Shown in pieces: positions 35,244 to 47,187 of a stretch of DNA of 64,000 bases. The notes beneath the pieces are model-generated. The model worked only from the letters and a program-made list of their open reading frames with translations, did no database searches and had not been told where the DNA came from. Location of the stretch: assembly GCF_002127325.2 (NCBI RefSeq), contig NC_035441.2, positions 155,773,122 to 155,837,121 of the forward strand, written 5' to 3'. Each line of letters opens with the position of its first letter. Positions within the stretch are counted from its first letter, which is position 1. This stretch comes from Helianthus annuus (taxonomy: Eukaryota; Streptophyta; Magnoliopsida; Asterales; Asteraceae). The position numbers and the translations under genes are program-made.

Positions 35244-36524
35244 GAGTAAACTGTCATTTTGGTCCCTGTGGTTTGGGCACTTTTGCCATTTTAGTCCAAA
35301 TCTCAAACTTTTTACATCTGGGTCCCTGTGGTTTCGCTTTTATTGCCATTTTAGTCCAAAATCCAAAAACCCTCTATTTTGACTGTTGAAAGCAGATTAT
35401 TTTGTCCTTTAGTGCAGGGGCATTTTGGTCATTTTGATTTACTCTTCTAATAAATTAAAACAAAATTAATTATATATTATATATTATATATATAACTCTC
35501 TCTCTCTCTCTCTCTCACTAAAACACAGATAAACTCCAATCTTCTTCTCTGCAAACCACATACACCACACCCTCTGCCACTCTCCTTCTCCGATAACCAC
35601 ACACCCACACCCAAATCAGACCAGTAGCGGCGGCACGGTAACGAAATCAGGGGAGGAGAGAGAGAGAGAACCGGCAGAGCAGATGAAGGAGGTGGTGGTT
35701 CTCCGATAACCACACACCCACACCCAAATCAGACCTAGCACCAAGGAGGAACTACGGCGACGACATAGATCTCCGACAGTGGTGGAATGTTGTTTGAAGA
35801 GACAGATGAGCCTTCAACAATGGCGTCGTCTCCAAACACCCCTGAGATCACATAGATCTCCGCCTCAAGATTTTGAAGACGATGATGATGAATCCGGAAT
35901 GAGACACACAGATCTCCGCCTCAAGAACACATGGTAAACCGATTAGGGTTTTTAAGGTGGGATAAGGCGGCGGTGGTGGAAGATTAGGGCGAATTTATGA
36001 GGATAGCGGTAGGGTCTATAGTGTTTGCCCAGTCGTTTTTTGGGTGGAGGTGCTCCCCGGATTGAGTTGCAAGTTCATCGGAAAGCCATTTTGGTCACCG
36101 GATTGGTGTGGCAGTTGTGGAGGTGGAGGAGATGGTGTTGTGATGTAAGAGAGAGAGAGAGAGGGGCGGTGGTTGCAGGGGGTGCGAGAGGGTGGTGGCA
36201 GGTGGTGGTGCTTGGCGGCGAGAGGGGGTGGTGGTGCTTGGCGGCGATGAGGTGCAGAGGTTGAAGATGATGATGATCAGGAGGTTTTTATATTTGGAGG
36301 TTTTTTAATAAATGAATTGCTTTAATGAAAATTAAATGACCAAACTACCCCTTCAGATAAAGACAAAAAAGGGACATTAAAACAGTAAAAAATCAGAGAT
36401 TTTGAGTTTTGGACTAAAATGGCAACAAAATGCAAACCACAGGGACCCAGATGTAAAAAATTTGAGATTTGGACTAAAATGGCAAAAGGGCCCAAACCAC
36501 AGGGACCAAAATGGCAGTTTACTC
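35244..36524. mobile_element. Mutator-like element (MULE), Pack-MULE candidate
   Basis: TIRs of about 120 bp begin GAGTAAACTG(T/C)CATTTTGG and include GGTCCCTGTGGTTTGGGC. The 9-bp TSD TTTTCTAAA lies at 35235-35243 and 36525-36533. The interior has no transposase. It starts with a CT repeat (35495-35517) and is relatively GC-rich (35500-36290), with a duplicated ~38-bp segment (TTCTCCGATAACCACACACC, at 35586 and 35699). It resembles captured gene 5' sequence; source unknown. Confidence 0.88.
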
Positions 36525-36533
36525 TTTTCTAAA

Positions 36534-38250
36534 ACTCGTTTCCCTCCAAAATTTTCCCAAAATTTTAAAGAAAAGTTAAATTCTTCTCTTCTAATTTTCC
36601 CACCAATTTTTTTTATTTCCCAGATAAAACTTTCCTTTCCCTCCGCCTAACCCTAAAAATCCATTAATGCTTCTTTAATGGTTGCCTTTTTTTTACGGAA
36701 ACAGAGAGCAAGCTACTAATAAATCGGTGATGAATCTCTGCTAATCGATTGTAAAATGGAGGTATTCTTTCATCATCGGCTTTATTGTGTTATTGCTTGT
36801 GCATGTTGTTTGGGTTGTTCTTTAGTAAATATGTAGTCGATTCATATCATCTTTGTCCTTATTATTTTGATATTTTTTAGGTTTCGAGTATTGTTCTTGG
36901 CTTTGATTATTCTAAAGGAAATAAGGAATTGTACCCAAAAAATGCAGAAAGGTACTCTCTCCTGATTTATTTTAGATTTTTTTTTCTAATCTAATTGAGT
37001 TTATGAGTTTGTTAACTTGATTTCAAAATACGCCAAAATACTTACATATGTTAATTTGTTGCGGTGTTGTCTGGAACATAAACATAAACCAAAAGCGAGA
37101 CAGAAGTTGTCTGGTTGAATCCAGTTTATTCTGTTTTCAACCAAAACCCAGTGGATTCTTATTTAGTTATTTGAAATTGGTTAAGCAATTATCTTATTTG
37201 GTCCAGTTTGCTTTGTTATTTGGTTACAAACTAATAAACTAATAACTGAACCGATGAACACCCTTACCCGCTAGTTCTATCTTAATTCATTTTAATCTTA
37301 TTTGGTGTATTTGTGAACTATAGTGTTACTATTAGGCAATATTGGAAAATGACGCAACAAGATATACGATGTTGATCACTCACTATGGATGATGGTAATG
37401 AATCAAATCTTTATTACATAGGTAAGGTAAGGTTTAATTACTTGTTGGTGATTGATAGTGGTATGAAGCATTTAAATATACTTTAACCTCTAATTGAACC
37501 AAATGCCATGAAACAAACTGTTATAAAAATATTCAATTTTGAATAGTAAAAATTGAGTGTTGTCAATAGACCAAGCAAACTATGCAAGTCAAAACTCAAC
37601 AATGGTCAGTTCAAGCCAACTCGTCCTTTTCAGTCCAAGATCGAACCCGAGACTAAAATCAAATTTGTTTGGGAGCCTATGCATATATTTGGTTATTATT
37701 GTTTATAATGAACCTTAATAGGTATAAATGAGTTATATTTGATTCTACTAGGCCATAATTGTGGTTTTGTTTTAATGTGTTATATTAATTATAGGCATGA
37801 TGGCTAGATGAGAACCCAACACAACTACAACAACAGAAAAGAGACAGAATGACTAGAGCTAGAAAAAGAAAGAACATTGAAACTCAAAGAGGGAGCAAAT
37901 CTATGAAAATAGGGTTGCAAGCGCCTAAATGAAAGAAGCAGACTCGAAATGGAAGGGCAATTTCAATTCTTGTTGAACTACATGCTAATAAAATTCTTAG
38001 CTAGTTACGAATGTTATCTTGGATACTAATGTTAAGTTGTTAAATCTCTACATGCTATATTAAAGGATTCGCGTGTGCTGGATTTCTAAGGAGCAGCGAT
38101 TAGCATTCATTAGTGAATAATGGCGATTTGGTAATTTAAATGTGCTTCGAATTAATGTTATTTGTTTTTGTTAATTTTATGTCCAAATCATATTTATCAT
38201 TATGCACTTTTTAGCAGGAAAAAGCAAGTATTTTTTGTTTTTTTTTATTT
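36534..38250. other. CACTA interior, possible decayed coding sequence
   Basis: AT-rich. A stretch at 37790-37990 (CAACAACAGAAAAGAGACAGAATGACTAG...) reads as charged peptide fragments such as MTRARKRKNIETQRGSK in broken frames, possibly the tail of a transposase ORF. Too decayed to name. Confidence 0.3.
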
Positions 38251-38261
38251 TTTTAAATGTA

Positions 38262-38840
38262 TCCGTAGGGAACATTGTAGGAAAAAGAATAAACAAGTTT
38301 CGTCACGTTCCGTTGTAATTGTGTAGAAAACAAAGATAAATTCATAGGAAATGTGTGGGAAAAATAATACATTATGTTGGAATTGTGTAGGAAAAAAACT
38401 AATTTTGTAGAAATTGTGTAGGAATCAAGAACACATTTCGTTGGAACTGTGTAGGAAAAAAAAATTTCTGTAGGAACTATGTAAGAAAAACAAGTACATT
38501 CCGTTGGAATTGTGTACGAAGAAAAAAAATTTCCGTAGGAATTGTGTAAGAAAATTAAAATATAAAAAATATATATATAATAAAAATAGATATAATTGAT
38601 TAAACACAAAATTTAAAAAAGTAATATTTCGTGGGAAATGCGTTAGAAATTAAGAAAATTAATTCCGTGGGAAATGTGTAGGAGAATTCTAACGAAACAT
38701 TTGTGTGGGAAATATGTTGGAGAATTTGTAGGAACTGCGTAAGAAAAAAATTACCCACGAGTAAAATTCCCATAACCCATTTTTCTGGGAAATCCATGGG
38801 TAAACGCAGTTACCCACAGATTTCCCACGAAAATTGACGT
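38262..38840. repeat. Right subterminal repeats of the CACTA element
   Basis: About twenty copies of GTAGGAA(C/T)TGTGTA(G/C)GAA and variants, matching the left end. All frames here are repeat-derived. Confidence 0.8.
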
Positions 38841-38965
38841 GGGAATAGCAGCAGTTTTCTAGTAGTGCAAAATAGTGAACATACATCTTGATACAATGAG
38901 TCAATGAGACAATGACTTCAATTTGAGAATTGCAAATTTGTTGATTTGCAAATTTGATATATATA

Positions 38966-39352
38966 GGGTAAATTTCATTTGAGAACTACCTTTATTGTGA
39001 GAACCATAAAAACCAATGTGAACACACTAAAAAACCTTAAAAACCTAAAAAAAAACCTAAAAAACATAACCCCCCACCCCCCTAAACCTAACCTCCCCCC
39101 CCTTCCCCCAAGCTAAAATGCTAAAAACTAAACCCCCAAAAACCTAAAAAACACAACTTTTTTTAGCTAAAAATCGCTACTATTAGTAGCCAACAAATTT
39201 TAAAAAAAATTGTTAACGAAAATTAGCGATTTTTCGACAAAAAATATTAATTTTTTTTTGTGTTTTTAGCTATTTTTAGGTATTTTTGGTTGTGTTCACA
39301 TTGGTTCTCGCGGTTCTCGCAATAAAGGGTGGTTCCTAACGGATCCTTCTCT
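38966..39352. mobile_element. MITE-like unit 1 in a TA microsatellite
   Basis: Imperfect TIRs of roughly 70 bp (GGGTAAATTTCATTTGAGAAC at left; right end inverted, sharing AGAACCAATGTGAACAC). Both outer edges abut TATATATA. No coding sequence. Confidence 0.6.
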
Positions 39353-39362
39353 TATATATATA

Positions 39363-39790
39363 GGGAAAATTTAAATGAGAACACTAAATATTGTGAGAAC
39401 CATGAGAATCCGTGAAAACTTGGTCAAAAACAATTCAAATTCAAAATTGTTTTTACACTTATCATTATTATATTATTATTTGAATACAATGTTAGAAATT
39501 TCATTTACACATTTAAATTTACGCAAATTTGTATGTAAAGAAAATTTACACATGTGTAAGTTTACCCTTTACACATGTGTAAATTTGTTATATTTACACA
39601 CGTGTAAAAAATCTAATAAGAGTGATTTTAAGAGGAGAAATGAATTATTTGATGTTGCAATTTTTTTTTTTTTGATGTTGTACTTTAATTACAATGAGGT
39701 TTGCATTAAAAAAAATTGGTTTTGATTGTTTTTTTTCATTCTTTCTCACGGTTCTCACAATATTTAGTGTTCTCAAGATGACACTCCCCT
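39363..39790. mobile_element. MITE-like unit 2, adjacent and related
   Basis: TIRs share GAGAACACTAAATATTGTGA and its inverted copy near 39750-39775. It lies only ten bases (TA repeat) from unit 1 and is bounded on the right by TATCTATATATATATATA. Confidence 0.6.
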
Positions 39791-40137
39791 ATATCTATAT
39801 ATATATATATATATACACTAACCGTTTTGCAAATCCATCTCCACCGTCGGTTCATGCTGATATGAAATCTGAACCGTTTAAACTCACAAAAACAACCACT
39901 ACCATGGCGGTTCAGGGCGGTTATTTACGGTTTTCTTAGGTGGTGGTTACTTCCACAATTTCTTGCCCATGATCTCACGGCTACAGGTGGTTTGAGAAGA
40001 ACTGATGTTTATTTATTAGCTCAAACCTTACAGATCCCTAGTTATTTTAGATGCATCAAATTTTCTTCATTACCTGATGGTTTTAATTTTTCTCTGACTC
40101 CCTAACAGATCTGTTGGATGATCACATCGGCAACACC
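39791..40137. other. Target DNA of element A, left side
   Basis: No gene recognised. It looks like low-copy sequence that continues, after the ACACC duplication, at 45770. One short frame starting MAVQGGYLRF (39903) has no support. Confidence 0.4.
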
Positions 40138-41455
40138 TATAACAACCCTCCAAAAATACTTATAACAACCCTGTACGCCCTTAAATATACCCCGTATACG
40201 AGAAACGGCCCGAAATACCTTTAATTTAATAAAAATCAAATAAAATCAAGTTTAGAGGGCCCTCGCGGGGCGCGACGCAGACAGCAGAAGCTGTCGCGGG
40301 CCGCGACAGCTGGCCACCCGCCCGCACCCCGTGCCGCCACGTGTCACGTTGCGTGTCGAGGCTAGTGGGTCAACTTAGCAAGGCTAGGCCCTACTCTACC
40401 TCGTTCGCAAGCCGCGAAGACTCTTTGTGTTTCTCTCGCGGGGAGCGAGAGCCCCGTGTTCCAGCCCTATAACTAGAGATTTCGACGTTCAGTTGAAATC
40501 GTTCAAAAATTCTCAAACCTCCAAATTCTCTGAATAGCTAAAGTAATTCCCAGGAAAAATACCCACTAAATTAGTGAAGCTCTGCCTCGTTGTAAGTATT
40601 ATAACCCCCGGTTACGCATTAGATATGTTGCCCGATTGATCTAGTGCTCCGTAATGCATGTCTAGGCTCTGCCTGACTAAGTCGTTAGAGTTCTGTCTCG
40701 GGGAGGGTATAACTAATGTAAATTTGGGTTATTATACTAACGCGTGTGCATTGTCTAAATTTAATAGATTATAACCAAGAAGTCACAAGGAAATACATAA
40801 ATTAGCAATGTGAGTAATTCCTCTTTTTTTTGTAAATTGTTTTTACAAAACCTCAAATTGTTTTACCTTATAGCTAACAGTGATTGAGTATTTGTAATTC
40901 TCAATTATCGTCGGTATGTTGGGGTTTTGTATTCAAAATTTGTTACTACACTGTGAGTAGTAACATTACCACAAGTCAGGATTGGCAGTACGGTGGGTGG
41001 TAATTAAAGTAGATATAAACAAATGTAATTGCTGGATTGCCCTCAATGCTGTAAAATGATAAAACTTTCCTTGATTAAACTGGGATTCACTCGCCAGTAT
41101 TTTTTGCTAATAAGATGTTTTTAAACGCGTTTCAGGTAACAAAATGTGAAAGCCAATTAGAAGGCCGCTGGAGAGCACTGAAGACTTGGAAAAGTGGCTA
41201 TAAAAGTTACCTAAATAAAGAAGAAGTTTTATTTCAATAAATTAGGGTTTATCTCTATAAACATGTTTGTAATGGAAACTTGGGAATTTCCCATATATTT
41301 ATTATTATAAAAATGTGGTGTTTTACTCTGATAAACCATTTCCTAACTAAGGTCCTGATGTAAATTCCGCTGCCAAATTAATAAACACCAATACCACCGG
41401 CTCTGAGTAGCTCGCGGCCGCCCGCCTCCCGGGGCAGGGGTCGGGGGTTGCGACA
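40138..41455 (+). repeat. Left LTR of element A, solo-LTR-like
   Basis: 1318 bp, flanked on both sides by ACACC, exactly as a solo LTR would be. The TATA position reads TATAACTAG (one change from the other copy). Confidence 0.88.
40290..40475 (+). promoter_or_regulatory. Long dyads before the TATA position in A LTR
   Basis: GCTGTCGCGG and its exact inverse are separated by one base (40290-40310). Further CGCGGGG-type half-sites follow up to the TATA position near 40468. Confidence 0.6.
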
Positions 41456-41460
41456 ACACC

Positions 41461-41608
41461 CACCGGAGTTAAGACTACAATCATTGTCATTTAACATCCC
41501 CGTCACAGGAAACCATAACCCCCACTATCGTTTCCTCGGCAGTTCGTACCAAACCAATGGTGTTGATAAAATAGACCTTCGCATCTCCTTTGTCACCTCT
41601 CTCCCCTC
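41461..41608. repeat. Duplicated host flank, copy 1
   Basis: Matches 45770-45917 closely (starts CACCGGAGT, ends CTCTCCCCTC). After this the left copy enters retrotransposon RT, while the right copy continues in unrelated sequence. Confidence 0.88.
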
Positions 41609-44403
41609 CTCTCAATTCTCAGATGTTTTCCCAAAAGAATTACCGGGACTACCGCCGGAAAGGGAAGTTGAATTTAGAATTCACCTGCTACCAGGGACAA
41701 CACCAATTGCCAAGGCACCTTACCGTTTGGCACCAGCAGAGATGCAAGAACTAAAGAAACAGTTAGATGAACTTCTGGAGAAAGGATTTATACAACCCAG
41801 TTCATCGTATGGGGAACACCAATTTTGTTTGTCAAGAAGAAGGACGGATCAATGCGTATGTGTATTGATTACCGAGAATTAAACAAGGCCACAATTAAAA
41901 ATCGGTACCCATTACCGAGGATCGATGATTTGTTTGATCAGTTGCAAGGAGCTCGATTCTTTTCTAAGATCGACTTACGCTCAGGATATCATCAACTGAA
42001 AGTACAGGAAGAGGACATTCCTAAAACTGCCTTCAGAACAAGGTATGGCCATTATAAATTTACAGTTATGCCCTTTGGTTTAACCAATACCCTAGCCGCA
42101 TTTATGGACATGATGAACAGAATATGTAAACCATATCTGGATAAATTCATAATTGTCTTTATAGATGATATTCTCATTTACTCTAAGAGTAAAGAGGAAC
42201 ATTCAGCTCATCTGCATGCACTCCTTACATTTGAGAAAAGAAAAGCTTTATGCTAAATTTTCGAAATGCGAATTTTGGTTAGAAGAAGTACAATTTCTTG
42301 GACATTTAGTCAATCATGAAGGAATTCATGTGGATCCCACAAAGATCGAAGTGATTACTAAATGGAAAGTCCCTGAACCACCAACGGAGGTGAGAAGTTT
42401 TCTAGGACTGGCAGGTTATTATAGACAGTTTATCCAAAACTTTTCTAGGATAGCCATTCCCTTAACAAAACTAACCTGTAAATTAGTTAAGTTTGAATGG
42501 GGACCAAAACAGGAAGAAGCCTTTAGAATCCTTAAGCGAAGATTAACCAACACACCCATACTCGCGCTACCAGAAGGAACTGAAGACTTTGTAGTCTATT
42601 GTGACGCGTCTAAATTAGGTTATGGATGTGTGTCAATGTAACGTCAAAAGGTTATAGTCTATGCCTCTAGACAACTTAAGAATCATGAAGAGAATTATAC
42701 AACCCATGATTTAGAATTAGGAGCCATAATTTTTGCCCTTAAAATTTGGAGACATTACCTTTATGGTAGTAAGTTTACCATTTTCACCGATCATAAGAGT
42801 TTAAGATATGTTTTCGGGCAAAAAGAGTTAAATATGAGACAGAGACGCTGGATGGAAATTCTTAGTGATTATGATTGTAATATCCAGTACCATGCAGGAA
42901 AGGCTAATGTAGTAGCCGATGCTTTAAGTCGAAAGTATGATGAAAACCCAAGAAGAGTACGTTCTCTCAAATTAAATCTGCAGATAGATTTAAATAAACT
43001 GATTAGGGAAGTACAAGAATCAGTAATCAAGGACGATACTGACAGTTAAAAGGAATGATTAAGGAATTAGAACAAGAAACTGATGGAATTTGGAGATTCC
43101 ATAAGAAAAGGATTTGGGTACCCAAACAAGGAAACCTACACCACCGAATATTAGAAGAAGCCCATTAGTCTAAATATACGATACACCCTGGTAGTGATAA
43201 AATGTATCAAGACTTAAGAAAGAATTTCTGGTGGATAGGAATGAAAAAGGATATAGCAGCCTATGTTGCCAAGTGTTTAACCTGTTCACAAGTTAAAGCT
43301 GAACATCAGAAACCCTTAGGATTATTGCAGCAATTAGAAATGACAGTATGGAAGTGGGAATTGATAACAATGGACTTTGTTACCAAATTACCCAAGACAC
43401 GAAAAGGTAATGATATAATCTGGGTGATTGTAGATAGATTAACCACGTCTGCTCATTTCTTACCGATGAAGGAAATTTTCAGTATGGAACAATTAGCCAA
43501 GCTATATAGTGAAGTAGTTTCATTACATGGAATTCCTTTATCTATTGTGTCTGATAGAGATAACCGTTTTACTTCTCATTTTTGGAAAGTTTCCAAAAAG
43601 CAATGGGAACCAAGTTAAATCTAAGCACAACTTATCATCCTCAAATAGATGGACAAAGCGAAAGGACAATTTAGACAATGGAAGACATGCTTAGAGCTTG
43701 TGCAATTGATTTCGGAGGAAATTGGGACGATCATTTACCATTAATAGAATTTTCCTACAATAACAGCCATCATACCAGTATCAATGTTTCACCATTTGAG
43801 GCACTTTATGGACGAAAGTGCTGAACTCCAGTCTGTTGGGCAGAAATTGGAGAAAAGCAATTGTCTGGACCAGAGATAGTACAAGAAACAACAGAAAAGA
43901 TTATTCAAGTCAAGAAAAGACTCAATGCAACATGCGATCGACAAAAGAGTTATACTGACAATAGACGAAAGCCATTGGAGTTCCAAGTAGGAGATAAGGT
44001 ATTATTAAAAGTTTTGCCATGGAAAGGAATAGTTAGATTCATCAAGAGGGGAAAGCTAAGTCCCAGGTATATTGGACCTTTTGAGATTATTAAAAGGATA
44101 GGACATGTAGCTTACCAGCTATAACTTCTAGAAGAAATGGCAGGAATACATGATGTATTTCATGTACGTAATCTCAAGAAGTGCTTAGCAGATGAATCAT
44201 TAATAATACCTCTTAAAGACATAGGTAAATGAGAAACTTAAGTTTGTAGAGAGACCCCTACAGATTGAAGACATAAAGATCAAGAACCTCAAATACAAGA
44301 GATTAGTTCTAGTTAAAGTAAAATGGGATTCCAAGAGAGGACCGGAGTACACTTGGGAGCCCGAATCAGAAATGCAAAGGAAATATCCACACTTGTTTCA
44401 GTA
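41609..44403 (+). pseudogene. Pol of element A (RT, RNase H, integrase), broken
   Basis: Starts abruptly at the beginning of RT ([20 protein letters not shown]). Then come [20 protein letters not shown], the catalytic [11 protein letters not shown], RNase H ([16 protein letters not shown]) followed by a stop at 42639, and ALSRKYDE. The integrase zinc region ([12 protein letters not shown]), [15 protein letters not shown] and ISVSDRD-type catalytic region ([13 protein letters not shown]) follow, ending in a chromodomain-like tail (KWDSKRGPEYTWEPESEMQR near 44320-44380). Frameshifts or stops lie near 41820, 42230, 42640, 43048, 43160, 43600, 44122 and 44230. Order matches Ty3/gypsy. It is close to element B, which shares most motifs. 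Gag and protease were lost at the 41608 junction. Confidence 0.9.
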
Positions 44404-44427
44404 GACCTCGAGAACAAGTTCTAAAAC

Positions 44428-44440
44428 AAGGTGGGGAGGA
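44428..44440 (+). other. Polypurine tract of element A
   Basis: AAGGTGGGGAGGA directly precedes the right LTR. Confidence 0.85.
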
Positions 44441-45764
44441 TATAACAACCCTCCTAAAATACTTATAACACCCCTATAAACCCTAAAATACACCCCGTAT
44501 ACGAGAAATGGCCCCGAAATACCTTTAATTTAATAAAAATCAAATAAAATCAAGTTTAGTGGGCCCTCGCGGGGCACGACGCAGACAGCAGAAGCTGTCG
44601 CGGGCTGCGACAGCTGGCCACCCGCCCGCACCCCCTGCCGCCACGTGTCACGTTGCGTGTCGAGGCTAATGGGTCAACTCAGCAAGGCTAGGCCCTACTC
44701 TACCTAGCTCGCTGGCCGCGAAGACCCTTTGTGTTTCTCTCGCGGGGCGCGAGAGCCCCCTGTTCCAGCCCTATAAATAGAGATTTTGACGTTCAGTTGA
44801 AACCGTTCAAAAATTCTCAAACCTCTAAATTCTCTGTATAGCTAAAGTAATTCCCGGGCATAATACCCACTAAATTAGCAAAGCTCTGCCTCATTGTAAG
44901 TATTATAAACCCCGGTTACGTATTAGATACGCTGCCCGATTGATCTAGTGCTCCGTAACGCATGTCTAGGCTCTGCCCGACTAAGTCGTTGGAGTTCTGT
45001 CTCGGGGAGGGTATAACTAATGTAACTTTGGGTTATTATAGTAACACGTGTGCATTGTCTAAATTTAATAGATTATAACCAAGAAGTCACAAGGAAATGC
45101 CTAAATTAGCAATGCGAGTAATTCTTTTTTTTTTTTTGTAAATTGTTTTTACAAAACCTCAATTGTTTTACCTTATAATTTACAGTGTTTGAGTATTTGT
45201 AATTCTACAATTATCGTCGGTATGTTGGGGTTTTGTATACAAAATTTGTTACTACACTGTGAGTAATAACATTACCACAACTCAGGATTGACAGTACCGT
45301 GGGTGGTAGTAATTAAAGTAGATGTAAACAAATGTAATTGCTGGATTGCCCTAAATGCTGTAAAATGATAAAACTTTCCTTGATTAAACTGGGATTCACT
45401 CGCCAGTATTTCTTGCTGATAAAATATTTATAAATGCGTTTCAGGTAACAAAATGTCAAAGCCAATTAGAAGCCAGCTGGAGAGCACTGAAGGTTTGGAA
45501 AAGTGGCTATAAAAGTTACCTAAATAAAGAAGAAGTTTTATTTCTATAAATTAGGGTTTATCCCTATAAACATGTTTGTAATGGAAACTTGGGAATTTCC
45601 CATATATTTATTATTATAAAAATGTGGTGTTTTACTCTGATAAACTATTTTCTAACTAAGGTCTTGATGTAAATTCCGCTGCCAAATTAATAAACACCAA
45701 TACCATCGACTCTGAGTAGCTCGCGGCCGCCCCCCTCCCGGGGTAGGGGTCGGGGGTTGCGACA
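44441..45764 (+). repeat. Right (3') LTR of element A
   Basis: 1324 bp. It contains the dyad CTCTCGCG-GGG-CGCGAGAG (44737-44755) sixteen bases before TATAAATA (44772-44779). A decayed copy of the longer dyad lies at 44594-44614. Confidence 0.9.
44594..44779 (+). promoter_or_regulatory. Dyads and TATA box, right LTR of A
   Basis: Perfect 8-bp-arm dyad with a 3-nt centre immediately upstream of TATAAATAG; spacing matches that in elements D and S2. Confidence 0.6.
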
Positions 45765-45769
45765 ACACC

Positions 45770-45917
45770 CACCGGAGTGAAGACTACAATCATTGTCATT
45801 TAACATCCCCGTCACAGGAAACCATAACCCTCACTATCGTTTCCTCGGCAGTTCGTACCAAACCAATGGTGTTGATAAAACAGACCTTCGCATCTCCTTT
45901 GTCACCTCTCTCCCCTC
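45770..45917. repeat. Duplicated host flank, copy 2
   Basis: The native right flank of the element A insertion site; see 41461-41608. Confidence 0.85.
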
Positions 45918-47187
45918 ATCTCTAGCGGCCGATCTTCTTCTTCTTCATCCACGCCCATTTTTCATCCTCAACTTTACGGATTAATTTTCCCTCTTTTAAT
46001 CCTATTAGTAAGGCCTTTCATCTTCATGCTCGATATCTATACATATACAATCCACAATTCCACGCACACAGTGTTTGCATCAATCAATTGAAAGGACGGT
46101 AGAGGTTGTAAATTCTATTGTAAAAGCCACCAATTTTGCGGAGTCACAAGGTTTGCTAATTCAAACCTGTGTTTTTTTTCAAATATATTGATTATTTGAT
46201 TACCTAATTACCCAACAATAATGGAATTATGATATGATTTCTTAAAACTACTATATTTGCAGTGCACTCCAGCAAATATTCAAATATTCGATAAAATGCC
46301 TGTACCACATCATTTTAACAACTTATATAAGATATATCAGCCATGAATGAGAAAAATATAATTGATTACTTCTATGTGTTGTATTTTGCAGCATCTATTA
46401 GAAGTTAATGACCACAAGGATCTTAAACAGAAGATGAAGCTCCTCTAATAGAAGATCTGGCGATGGTATATATCGTTATACAATACTGGTATGAGTCTCT
46501 CGCCTGCATTACTTTATTAAAATGACATTTTTAACAAAATTAGTGGTTTTCATCATGGAAAAAAGGACCTTCGGTCACCTTTTAAAAAGATCATTCAAGG
46601 TTGTAAAACATACATGAGAACAAATTGTCTCAAAAGTTGCCTATAATGTACAACTTCCTATTATCTAATTGCATCTGTTACATTCGTTAACATTTCATCA
46701 TCTTGACATATATATTTTCATGAAATTTGAAATTCTTGACATGCATCTCACTTTCCAAACAACTCTCTCTTCGTAATATCGTTAGTTAGTTTTCTACATA
46801 ATTTCTATATGTTCGGTTATTGTTTCAATTCACTTAGGTTATCTGTAATCTATTATCTTTTGGTTGTAAATTTTGTAGAAAAGAATTGTTTGATCTGTCA
46901 TTGGATCGGTATGGAATCACGGATACAAGATCATCCGGAAACGTCACTTTGTAGATATACCAATGGAGGTAAACAAGTAGGTGTTTCTATTGATTGTGAG
47001 TTGTTAATACTTAATCATATTTGTTTGTTTAAAATTTAAATTAACTAATTGAGTATACATGATAGATTCATGTCATGTGTATGGGACTTAAAGTTAACTG
47101 TATCAATTGCAGAGGATGAAATTTATTATGTTTACTCAGTTCATAAAATTAGGTATAGAAAATTTTATTCAAATACTATTTTTTATT
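45918..47187 (+). other. Low-copy sequence with possible exon-like segments
   Basis: No transposon domain is seen. A CT-rich leader-like stretch (45900-46000) precedes segments with intron-like borders: TTTTGCAG before 46392 with GTATAT at ~46466, TTTTGTAG before 46879 with GTAAAC at ~46968, and TTGCAG before 47113. The candidate exons carry stops or short frames and no domain I know. It could be a decayed host gene, a non-coding transcript or chance. Confidence 0.2.

Larger units (their letters stand above)
32504..38867. mobile_element. CACTA (En/Spm) element, non-autonomous
   Basis: TIRs CACTAC(G/T)AGAAAACTGCT at 32504 and, inverted, at 38867; 3-bp TSD CAA at 32501-32503 and 38868-38870. 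Both ends have dense subterminal repeats of the GTAGGAAATGTGTAGGAA type, as transposase-binding sites do in CACTA elements. I find no CACTA transposase. The interior holds a broken PIF/Harbinger ORF1-like gene and a Mutator-like element. Confidence 0.93.
40138..45764 (+). mobile_element. Composite Ty3/gypsy element A
   Basis: LTRs 40138-41455 and 44441-45764 start TATAACAACCCTCC and end GTTGCGACA. ACACC precedes the left LTR (40133-40137) and follows both LTRs (41456-41460, 45765-45769). After the left LTR comes 148 bp of host flank (41461-41608), also present after the right LTR. It then jumps into RT. Gag, protease and PBS are absent. So this is not a simple element: it looks like a solo LTR allele joined to the 3' half of a full copy. 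Confidence 0.85.

Noticed and set aside
38253..38904. Phe/Ser/Thr-rich hydrophobic frames as membrane proteins
   Set aside because: They come from CACTA subterminal repeats on the minus strand.
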